Below, piece by piece: positions 1 to 7,345 of a DNA stretch of 37,055 nucleotides (position 1 is the first letter of the stretch; each line of letters starts with the position of its first letter). The DNA is taken from positions 1 to 37,055 of the forward strand of contig SXID01000082.1 of NCBI GenBank assembly GCA_005772955.1, given 5' to 3'. Under the pieces are notes generated by a model. That model did not search any database. It saw only the letters and a list, made by a program, of their open reading frames with translations, and was not told where the DNA came from. A program made the translations under genes and the position numbers. This DNA is from Planctomycetia bacterium (GTDB lineage Bacteria; Planctomycetota; Planctomycetia; Gemmatales; Gemmataceae).

Positions 1-530
1 AAGGCACGTACCCGCTGCCCGAAGCGCAGCAGGACCGCTTCATGTTCACGATCAACGTGGGCTACCCGAGCGAAGAAGAAGAGTTCCGCATCATCGAGGC
101 GACGACTTCCTCTCACCGGTCACAACCGGATCGAGTGATCAACGGCGCCGAACTGATGGCGATGCAGCGCCTCGTACGGAAGGTGCCCGCGGCCGGCTTC
201 GTGATCCGCTACGCGATGCGGATCGCCCGCCTCACACGCCCAGGCACTCAAGACGGCGAAGCACCCGACCCGAACGTGCCGGACTTCGTGAAGAAGTACG
301 TGACTTGGGGCGCCGGTCCGCGTGCCGGTCAAAACCTGATCCTCGCGGCGAAGGCCCGCGCGCTACTTCGCGGGCGCACCTACGTCGCGACCGAAGACGT
401 GAAAGCAGTCGCGATGCCCGTGATGCGGCACCGGATCGTTACCAACTACAACGCCGACGCCGACCGCGTCACGCCCGACGAGGTCGTGCGTAAACTGCTG
501 GCGCTGGTTCCGGCGCGGGCGGCGGAGTGA
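1..530 (+). CDS. MoxR-family AAA+ ATPase, C-terminal part (5' end outside window)
   Basis: The reading frame is open from base 3, so the gene begins before the window. The first visible residues read GTYPLPEAQQDRFMF, which matches the conserved MoxR segment following Walker B (E-G-T-Y-P-L-P-E-A-Q-x-D-R-F). The remaining ~175 residues are the sensor 2/lid region, including GPRAGQNLILAAKARAL, typical of MoxR proteins. MoxR ATPases act as chaperones that help assemble or activate partner complexes, and they are usually encoded next to DUF58 and von Willebrand A proteins. The next gene is a DUF58 protein, which agrees. Walker A and B lie outside the window and could not be checked. Confidence 0.93.
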   Translation, partial: GTYPLPEAQQDRFMFTINVGYPSEEEEFRIIEATTSSHRSQPDRVINGAELMAMQRLVRKVPAAGFVIRYAMRIARLTRPGTQDGEAPDPNVPDFVKKYVTWGAGPRAGQNLILAAKARALLRGRTYVATEDVKAVAMPVMRHRIVTNYNADADRVTPDEVVRKLLALVPARAAE

Positions 531-532
531 TT

Positions 533-644
533 TGTAGGGTGGGTCAAAGCTTTGCGCAGGCCCACCACGCGACGCCAGAACGATCAACCTTGTGACTTGA
601 ACTCATCGCTGGTGGGCCTGCGCAAAGCCTTGACCCACCCTACA
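533..644. repeat. 35-bp near-perfect inverted repeat between moxR-like and DUF58 genes
   Basis: The left arm (533-567) and right arm (610-644) are reverse complements at 34 of 35 positions and are separated by 42 bases. The outer ends read TGTAGGGTGGGTCAA. The right arm ends 5 bases before the DUF58 ATG, so the element occupies the place where a ribosome binding site would be. The GGTGGG...CCCACC ends resemble REP/MITE-like intergenic palindromes seen in many bacteria, but family membership is an inference. Confidence 0.9.
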
Positions 645-649
645 CAACC

Positions 650-1531
650 ATGGCCAACCCAATCGACACCGCTGTTCTGTCGCGCATCGACCGCCTCGAA
701 CTTGAGGCTCGGCTCGCGGTGGAGGGCTACCTCGCGGGCAAGCACCGCAGCCCGCGACAGGGGCTTGCCGTCGAGTTCGCGCAGCACCGCGAGTACGCCC
801 CCGGCGACGACGTGAAGCACATCGACTGGAGCGTGTACGCACGCACCAAGCGGTACTTCATGAAGCAATACGAGCAAGAAACGAACCTCGTCGCGTGGCT
901 GATCGTGGACGCGAGCGAGTCAATGGGGTACGCATCCGGTGAGCGCAGCAAGTACGACCTCGCCAGCACCGCGGCAGTGGCGATGGCGTACCTCGTGCTT
1001 CAACAGGCTGACACGGTGGGGCTGAGCCTGGTCGCGAACGGCATTCGCGCGTACCTGCGGCCGTCAGGCCAGATGAACCAGTTGCGTGAAGCATGCCGCG
1101 TCCTTGCGGACGGCCCGTTCCCTGGCAGCGGCGGGATCGCGCGCGGCGTGGACGAACTGGCGGGGCGCACCGGCCGCCGCGGGGTCGTGTTCCTGTTTAG
1201 CGACCTGCTCGACGACGTGCCGGACATCCTCGCGGGGCTTCAACACCTGCGCTACCAGAAGCACGAAGTGGTTCTCTTCCACACACTCGACGCGGCCGAA
1301 ATCGATTTCCCATTCCGGCAGACCACGCTGTTCCGCGGGCTGGAAGGACTACCGGAAATCCTCACCGACCCGACCAGCATCCGCGACAACTACTTGAAGG
1401 CGCTTCACGCGCACATCGAATCGATCGAAGCCGGCTGCCGGCGTTTGGAGATCGACTACGTGAGGCTCCGCACCGACGCCGACTTGGGCCACGATCTTGC
1501 CGCCTATCTGCAAAAGCGCCACGGGCGGTAA
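650..1531 (+). CDS. DUF58 domain protein
   Basis: This 293-aa protein has the DUF58 pattern. An N-terminal segment with LELEARLAVEGYLAGKHRSP is followed by REYAPGDDVKHIDWSVYART around residues 48-66, and then a vWA-like fold with a MIDAS-type D-x-S-x-S (D87, S89, S91). DUF58 proteins are MoxR partners of poorly known function, thought to act at or near the membrane. No membrane segment is evident. The ATG at 650 is favoured because the family N-terminus begins just after it, although no Shine-Dalgarno sequence is visible and the inverted repeat abuts the start. The usual downstream BatA/vWA genes are absent and a DUF1501 gene follows instead. Confidence 0.92.
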   Translation: MANPIDTAVLSRIDRLELEARLAVEGYLAGKHRSPRQGLAVEFAQHREYAPGDDVKHIDWSVYARTKRYFMKQYEQETNLVAWLIVDASESMGYASGERSKYDLASTAAVAMAYLVLQQADTVGLSLVANGIRAYLRPSGQMNQLREACRVLADGPFPGSGGIARGVDELAGRTGRRGVVFLFSDLLDDVPDILAGLQHLRYQKHEVVLFHTLDAAEIDFPFRQTTLFRGLEGLPEILTDPTSIRDNYLKALHAHIESIEAGCRRLEIDYVRLRTDADLGHDLAAYLQKRHGR

Positions 1532-1664
1532 CGCCGGTTGCGCCTTGTTCCGCCGCAAGCGCGGAACACATTTGCCACTACCCATCGCCACCGCACTTCG
1601 AGTACACTTGACCTACTGCCGAACAGCCGCTTCCGCTGGTCCCGCCTTTCCGAAGGGCTTCGCT

Positions 1665-3014
1665 ATGCCCGTCCCGACCGATCCGACTGAGTACTTCTCT
1701 CGCCGCACGCTTCTGCGCTTTGCGCCCCTGTCGCTGCTCGGACTCGCAGCGCGAAGCAGCGCAAGCACGCCCGACGGCGGCGGCGGAAAGGCGAAGGCGC
1801 TGGTCCTCCTGTACATGACCGGTGGCCCGGCGCAGCAGGAGACGTTCGACCCGAAGCCAGACGCGCCCGAGGGAACTCGTGGCGAGTTCAAACCGACCGC
1901 CACGAATGTCACCGGCATCCAGGTTTGCGAACACTTGCCGTTGCTCGCGAAGCAGGCGGACCGGTTCGCGATCATCCGTTCGACGTGGCACGGGTCGGAC
2001 ACGCACGGCGTCGGCGTTCACTACAACCTCACTGGTCTGAAGCACGCGCCGCGATCAGCCGGCGAGCCGCAAGTCGATCGGCGCGACCCGCCGTGCATCG
2101 GGGCAGTCGTGAGGCACCTCCGAGGGGACCGCAACGGGCTTCCGGGCGCGGTGCAACTCCCGCGACAGGTCGGTGACCAGAACAACGCCTACTGGGGCGG
2201 TCAGCACGCGGGGTTCCTCGGCCCGCGATTCGACCCGCTATTCCTCCACGATGAAAACTGGCTCCCCGGCGATCCGCTTCCGGGCCTCGCGCCCGCGTCC
2301 GATGTCGGTCTGGAACGGCAGACGGCGCGCACCGGGTTGCTCGATGCGCTGCAGTCGAACCGCCCGGGCGCGAGCGGTTCCGATCAGGACTTCATGCGGT
2401 TCCAGCGGCAAGCGATCGACATGCTGCAATCGTCCGCGGCGTGGAAGGCGTTCCGACTAGATGACGAGAAGCCCGGCACGCTCGCGCGGTACGGCGACAA
2501 CCGCTTTGGGCGAAGTTGCCTCGTTGCGCGCCGACTGGTCGAAGCCGGGGTCGGGTGCGTGACGGTCCCGTGGACCTTCAAGCAGTCCGAGCAGAACTTC
2601 GACACGCACAGCAAGCACTTCCCGAAGATGAAGGACAAGCTCCTGCCGACCATCGACCGCGCGATGGCGGCGCTGCTGGACGACCTCACGGAACGCGGGC
2701 TGTTCTCGGAAACGCTGGTGGGCTGGACCGGCGAGTTCGGGCGCACGCCGAAGATCAACGGCGGGGGCGGGCGCGACCACTGGGGTCGCGTGTACTCGAC
2801 CGTACTCGCGGGCGGCGGGGTGAAGGGTGGGCAGGTCATCGGCAAGAGTACGAAGGACGGCGGGCTTCCGGCCGACGACGCGGTTCACGTGTCGGACTTC
2901 TTCGCGAGCATGTACCACGCACTCGGCTACACGTCCGCAAGCGCGGTGAAGGATGTGGCCGGCAGGCCGCACCACTTCGTGCAGGGGCGCGTGGTCGCGA
3001 GGCTGTTCGAGTGA
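1665..3014 (+). CDS. DUF1501 family protein with twin-arginine-type leader
   Basis: This 449-aa protein belongs to DUF1501, planctomycete exported proteins with a sulfatase/alkaline-phosphatase-like fold. The N-terminus has a twin-arginine motif (SRRTLLR, R13-R14) followed by a hydrophobic stretch, so Tat export is likely. Family motifs seen are TGGPAQQETFDPKP near the start, and GEFGRTPKINGGGGRDHW in the last third. The open frame extends upstream into the DUF58 gene, but the ATG at 1665 has AAGGG about 7 bases before it and places the RR leader at the true N-terminus. Unlike the two DUF1501 genes downstream it has no DUF1549/DUF1553 partner immediately before it. Substrate unknown. Confidence 0.92.
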   Translation: MPVPTDPTEYFSRRTLLRFAPLSLLGLAARSSASTPDGGGGKAKALVLLYMTGGPAQQETFDPKPDAPEGTRGEFKPTATNVTGIQVCEHLPLLAKQADRFAIIRSTWHGSDTHGVGVHYNLTGLKHAPRSAGEPQVDRRDPPCIGAVVRHLRGDRNGLPGAVQLPRQVGDQNNAYWGGQHAGFLGPRFDPLFLHDENWLPGDPLPGLAPASDVGLERQTARTGLLDALQSNRPGASGSDQDFMRFQRQAIDMLQSSAAWKAFRLDDEKPGTLARYGDNRFGRSCLVARRLVEAGVGCVTVPWTFKQSEQNFDTHSKHFPKMKDKLLPTIDRAMAALLDDLTERGLFSETLVGWTGEFGRTPKINGGGGRDHWGRVYSTVLAGGGVKGGQVIGKSTKDGGLPADDAVHVSDFFASMYHALGYTSASAVKDVAGRPHHFVQGRVVARLFE

Positions 3015-3031
3015 GGGCGTAGAGGTTCTTC

Positions 3032-4273
3032 TCAATTCCACGTCACGAACGGCACCGGCAGCAGGAACGCGTGCTGTTCGTACAGCTTCGAGACGCCGCC
3101 CCAGCCGAGGTGCTGCGAAATCCACACTGCGAACACGTACGCCATCACGACCGGGATCACTGCGAACCGGCCCATCCAGCGGAGCATCCAGAACCGCGGC
3201 TCGCGGCGCCGCGCGCCGCGCGAATAGGCCCACCCGCCGAGGACGCGGGCCGGGAAGATGAACAGCAGGAAAAACAGCCCTTCGAGGAACACGAGGTCTC
3301 GCGGAATCACTTCGATCTTCAGCAGGTAAAGCGGCATCGCGAACATCAAGTGAACCCACAGAGCGAATGCGAACGCGAGCGGAGCGCGTCGGTACACCTG
3401 TCGAACGGCCAGCACTTCAAAGAACGCGCGGAACCGCTGCGTCCGAGCGAACCGTACCTGAAGGAACGGCACGTACAGCACCACGATCCCGAACAGAAAC
3501 GCACCAACCAACCCCAGGAACCAAAACTGGTGACCGACACCGAGCAGCAAAAGCGGGAACGCGAGCCACATGAACGCGCCCGCAAAGCCGCGCACACCCA
3601 GCCAGAAGTAGTACGGTAGCCACAGCCCGACCACGGTGTTCCACACGCGATCCCGCGCCTCGGCGTACAGCCCACCGCAACACACGCGGTAGCCGAGCCA
3701 CGGGATGTTGACCGGGTTCACGAAGTGCCGGAATCGCCCGCCCCACAGCAGGGCGCCGACCGTGTGTAACACGAGGCCGGTCGCGAGCAACGCAATCGCG
3801 ATCTCCCACGCTTTCGCGATGTTGCCGTTCGGGTCAACGATGCGGGCCGCCTGAGCTTGCAGCGACATGAGGTACAATGGCAGCCACATCAGCGAACACG
3901 CGAGTACGACTCCGCCGAACAGTGCCGCGGTCCGCACGCCAACAAAGCCATCGCGAATGCGTCCGGTGCGCGCGACTCGCCCGCTCGCTTCGAGCAGGTA
4001 GCCAAGTGCGAGGAACTGCCCCAGCGGAATCGCGGCCAGCACCGACAGCCCCAGGAACAGAGCGACGACCCCGAAGCACCACTCCGTCGCGGAGTACACG
4101 AACTCGATCAGCCGCAAGAACGGATCCTGCGGCGGGAGCGGCATGACGACCGGCATGGCGCGGTCGGGGTCCGGTTCCGCGAGCGGCGGCGCGACGGGTA
4201 TAGCAGCAGCGGCAGCCATGAGATCGAGCGCGTTCCAGGAGTCCGCCGATTGCGGCGTCGCGGGTGTTTCCAT
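3032..4273 (-). CDS. Polytopic membrane protein of unknown function
   Basis: This 413-aa protein has a ~60-residue Ala/Pro-rich cytoplasmic-looking N-terminus (METPATPQSADSWN...) followed by repeated hydrophobic segments, roughly seven to nine membrane spans. A conserved-looking loop reads LGQFLALGYLLEASGRVART, reminiscent of DUF4013-type membrane proteins, but I cannot assign the family firmly. The ATG at 4273 is chosen over an upstream in-frame start at 4486 because it has AGGG 8 bases before it and the upstream extension would run into the divergent gene. The gene converges on the DUF1501 gene (17-bp gap) and diverges from the DUF1549 gene at 4368; the 94-bp spacer must hold both promoters. 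Confidence 0.8.
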   Translation of the reverse strand: METPATPQSADSWNALDLMAAAAAIPVAPPLAEPDPDRAMPVVMPLPPQDPFLRLIEFVYSATEWCFGVVALFLGLSVLAAIPLGQFLALGYLLEASGRVARTGRIRDGFVGVRTAALFGGVVLACSLMWLPLYLMSLQAQAARIVDPNGNIAKAWEIAIALLATGLVLHTVGALLWGGRFRHFVNPVNIPWLGYRVCCGGLYAEARDRVWNTVVGLWLPYYFWLGVRGFAGAFMWLAFPLLLLGVGHQFWFLGLVGAFLFGIVVLYVPFLQVRFARTQRFRAFFEVLAVRQVYRRAPLAFAFALWVHLMFAMPLYLLKIEVIPRDLVFLEGLFFLLFIFPARVLGGWAYSRGARRREPRFWMLRWMGRFAVIPVVMAYVFAVWISQHLGWGGVSKLYEQHAFLLPVPFVTWN

Positions 4274-4367
4274 CTCGAGTACCCTACAGGATAGCCGACG
4301 GTTTCGTGAAACGCGCCACCGCTCCGCGGGGTATGTGACTGCGAAACCTTCCCTCGGGATCGCGCTC

Positions 4368-5993
4368 ATGTGGGGCCGGAACGCACTCTTCATCGCGATC
4401 ATCGTCTTCAGCGTGCTCGCGCTGCGGGCGAGTCTGTTCCCGCTGTCCACCGCGTCGCGCAAAGTGAAGTTCGACCCTACCCCCACGGAGAAGGACGACT
4501 TCCGCGCGGTCGTGAGTCAGGTCAATCAATCGTTCCGCGCGGACTGGGCCAACAAAGAACTTCAGCCCGCCGCGCGTGCGGACGACCTCGCGGTCACGCG
4601 CCGGTTGTCGCTCGCGCTCACGGGCAGCGTGCCCTCGCTCGAAGAGATCAGGCAGTTCGAAGAGCAACCGCCAGAGAAGCGGCTCGACGGCTGGGCGAAC
4701 CACCTGCTCCACGATCGCCGCTACGCGGACTACTTCGCGGACCGGCTCGCGCGGGCGTTCGTCGGCACCGAGGACGGCCCGCTCATCGCGTACCGCAAGC
4801 GCCGGTTCATCGCGTGGCTCAGCGACGAGCTGAAGGAAAACACGTCTTACGCGAACCTCGTCAACGAAATGATCTCCGCACAGGGGCTGAACACGGACAA
4901 GCCCGCGGTGAACTTCATCGCCGCGACCTACGACGACAACCGGAAAGGACCGGACGTGGAGAAGCTCGCGATCCGCGTAACGCGTGCGTTCCTCGGTTTG
5001 CGCATCGACTGTGCGCAGTGTCACGACCACTTCCTCGAACCAGCGTGGAAGCAGACGCACTTCCAATCGCTGGCGGCGTTCTTCGGCCAGACGAAGCACA
5101 GCGTCACGAACATCAACGACACGAACATGGGCGAGTACAAGTTCGAGGACCGCGTCGCGGGCGGTACACAGCAGATCGCACCCTCGGTGCCGTTCATGCC
5201 CGAATTGCTACCGGCACGCGGCACGCGGCGCGAGCGACTCGCGTCGTGGGTGACGGACCCCAAAAACAAGTACTTCGCGCGCGCCACGGTGAACCGCGTA
5301 TGGGCGATGATGACCGGCCGGCCGCTGTTGCGGCGCATCGAAGCGCAGACGCTCACGGAGATGAGCGACGAGAAGATTCCGCGAGCGTTGGGGATCCTCG
5401 CCGACGACTTCGCGAGCCACGGCCACGACCTTCGCCGGCTCATCCTGCTCATCGCCTCGACGGAAGTGTTCAGGCTCGACAGCGCCGCGGACTTCGACAT
5501 CACCGACGCGCACGACGACACGTGGGCCGTGTTTCCGCTAACGCGGTTGCGCCCGGAGCAAGTGATCGGCAGCGTGATTCAGGCCGCGAGCGTGAAGACG
5601 ATCAACCAGCAGTCGCACATCTTCGTTCGGCTCGCGCGGTACTTCAACGAGCGCGATTTCGTGAAGCGCTACGGCGACGCGGACGACGACGAGTTCGCGC
5701 GTGCGCACGGCACGATCCCGCAGCGCCTGTTGATGATGAACGGCGACCTCGTGGACGGCAAAGCGAAGGACGAACTGTTGAGCGCGTCAACGCAGATCGC
5801 GATGTTCGCGCCGACCGACGCGTCCGCGGTGGAGACCGCGTACCTGACGGTGCTGACCCGCCGCCCGACGCCGAAGGAGAGCGCCCACTTCACCGCGAAG
5901 CTCACCAACACCGTCGGCGACGAACGCAAGCGACGGCTCGCGGACCTGTACTGGGTGTTGTTCAACGCGACGGAGCAGAGTTGGAATCACTGA
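4368..5993 (+). CDS. DUF1549 + DUF1553 protein without a PSCyt1 domain
   Basis: This 541-aa protein starts with an N-terminal membrane anchor or uncleaved signal (WGRNALFIAIIVFSVLALRA). It then has DUF1549 (PSCyt2), with the signature LTRRLSLALTGSVPSLEE-like segment and a CAQCHDH motif (C215, C218, H219), and DUF1553 (PSD1) with ERLASWVTDPKNKYFARATVNRVW. The CxxCH motif suggests a haem or metal site, but haem binding has not been shown for this family as far as I know. It lacks the N-terminal PSCyt1 cytochrome-like domain present in the paralogue at 7346. The ATG at 4368 puts the hydrophobic anchor at residue 2 onward; a GTG at 4335 is an alternative. The stop codon overlaps the start of the next gene (TGATG). 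Confidence 0.9.
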   Translation: MWGRNALFIAIIVFSVLALRASLFPLSTASRKVKFDPTPTEKDDFRAVVSQVNQSFRADWANKELQPAARADDLAVTRRLSLALTGSVPSLEEIRQFEEQPPEKRLDGWANHLLHDRRYADYFADRLARAFVGTEDGPLIAYRKRRFIAWLSDELKENTSYANLVNEMISAQGLNTDKPAVNFIAATYDDNRKGPDVEKLAIRVTRAFLGLRIDCAQCHDHFLEPAWKQTHFQSLAAFFGQTKHSVTNINDTNMGEYKFEDRVAGGTQQIAPSVPFMPELLPARGTRRERLASWVTDPKNKYFARATVNRVWAMMTGRPLLRRIEAQTLTEMSDEKIPRALGILADDFASHGHDLRRLILLIASTEVFRLDSAADFDITDAHDDTWAVFPLTRLRPEQVIGSVIQAASVKTINQQSHIFVRLARYFNERDFVKRYGDADDDEFARAHGTIPQRLLMMNGDLVDGKAKDELLSASTQIAMFAPTDASAVETAYLTVLTRRPTPKESAHFTAKLTNTVGDERKRRLADLYWVLFNATEQSWNH

Positions 5994-7228
5994 TGCCGCA
6001 CTTTCACCGCCGCGACTTCCTCGCTTCGCTCGCGTGGCTCACGCCGCTGGGAACCGTGCTCGCGCGCGCCGCGGAGAAGGAACGCACGCCCGCTAAGTCG
6101 GTCATCGTGCTGTGGCTGGGCGGTGGGCCGAGCCAGCTTGAGACATTCGACCCGAAGCCGGGCACCAACATCGCCGCTGGTACAAGTTCCATCAACACAT
6201 CTGCGAAGAATGTTCAGCTCGCAGCCGGGCTTGAGCAACTCGCGGATCAGATGCAACACGTCGCGCTCGTGCGCTCGCTCTGGAGCAAAGAAGGCGACCA
6301 CGAACGCGGCACATTCAAGATGAAGACCGGGTACAGCCCCGACCCGACTGTCACGCACCCGTCGCTCGGCGCGATCATCTGTCACGATCGGCCCGATACG
6401 AGCGTCGAGATTCCCAGACACGTCTCCATCGTGCCGGACCAGTGGCCCGCACGCGGCGGCGTACTCGGTGCGCAGTACGACGCATTCAAGGTGTTCGACC
6501 CGAAAGACAAGGTACCGGACGTCACCCCGCACGTTCCGAACGAACGCTTCGAGAGTCGGATCGAAGACTTGAAGGTTGTCGAAGAGGCGTTCGCGAAGGG
6601 CCGCGGGAAGCGCGTCGATGCGACCGGCCACAAGGATACGATGGAACGCGCCCGCAAGATGATGAGTTCGGATCAGCTTAACGCGTTCGACGTGTCGCTG
6701 GAGCCGGCTTCGCTTCGCAAGGAGTACGGCGACACGCCGTTCGGTCGCGGATGCCTCGCGGCGCGACGTTTGACCGATATCGGCGTGCGGTGTGTTGAAG
6801 TGACGCTCGGCGGGTGGGACAGCCACGCGAACAATCACGAGATCACCAAGCGGTTGAAGGGCACGCTCGACCCAGCGTTCGCGGCGCTGCTACGCGATCT
6901 GCGCCAGCGCGACACGCTGAAAGACACAGTCGTGCTGTGTGTGGGCGAGTTCGGGCGCACGCCGCAACTGAACGCGCTCGGCGGCCGCGACCACTGGCCG
7001 CACAACTTTACTGCGGCGCTCGCGGGCGGTGGCATCAAGGGCGGAACGGTTGTTGGCGAAAGCGACCCGGCCGGCGGGAAGGAGCCGAAGGACCGGCGTG
7101 CCGCCGAGGATCTGCACGCGACCGTCCTGAAGGCGCTGGGCATCGACTGCGAGAAGACGTTCCGCAGCCCGATCGGGCGCACGTTCGCCCGCAGCGAGGG
7201 CAAGCCCATCGACGCGATCCTGGGGTAG
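5993..7228 (+). CDS. DUF1501 family protein, coupled to the DUF1549/DUF1553 gene
   Basis: This 411-aa DUF1501 protein begins MPHFHRRDFLASLAWLTPLG, a twin-arginine-like leader (R6-R7). Family motifs are WLGGGPSQLETFDPKP near residues 40-55 and GEFGRTPQLNALGGRDHWP in the last third. The start codon shares one base with the preceding stop (TGATG), so the two proteins are almost certainly co-translated and probably work together at the exported side of the membrane. A much longer apparent open frame extends upstream to 4370, but that part is a frame shadow of the DUF1549 gene. Substrate unknown. Confidence 0.92.
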   Translation: MPHFHRRDFLASLAWLTPLGTVLARAAEKERTPAKSVIVLWLGGGPSQLETFDPKPGTNIAAGTSSINTSAKNVQLAAGLEQLADQMQHVALVRSLWSKEGDHERGTFKMKTGYSPDPTVTHPSLGAIICHDRPDTSVEIPRHVSIVPDQWPARGGVLGAQYDAFKVFDPKDKVPDVTPHVPNERFESRIEDLKVVEEAFAKGRGKRVDATGHKDTMERARKMMSSDQLNAFDVSLEPASLRKEYGDTPFGRGCLAARRLTDIGVRCVEVTLGGWDSHANNHEITKRLKGTLDPAFAALLRDLRQRDTLKDTVVLCVGEFGRTPQLNALGGRDHWPHNFTAALAGGGIKGGTVVGESDPAGGKEPKDRRAAEDLHATVLKALGIDCEKTFRSPIGRTFARSEGKPIDAILG

Positions 7229-7345
7229 TACCGGCGACGAGGCGCGGCCCCTTTGGGACCGACGCTAAACCGGTACCCATTTGCACGTCACCGGGGTATA
7301 CTTCCCTTACCCGCCCGGCTCTCCCCACAACAGCACTCAACCACG

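Noticed and set aside
1497-1664. Upstream start for the first DUF1501 gene
   Set aside because: The extension overlaps the DUF58 gene, would bury the twin-arginine leader, and lacks a better ribosome binding site than the ATG at 1665.
4370-5992. Upstream part of a 952-aa frame joined to DUF1501
   Set aside because: The first 541 codons are a frame shadow of the DUF1549/DUF1553 gene. The real DUF1501 protein starts at 5993 with a twin-arginine leader.
7281-7302. Possible promoter TTGCAC...TATACT before the PSCyt1 gene
   Set aside because: The spacing is only 10 bases. TATACT alone may be a -10 box, but without a suitable -35 it is not enough to report.
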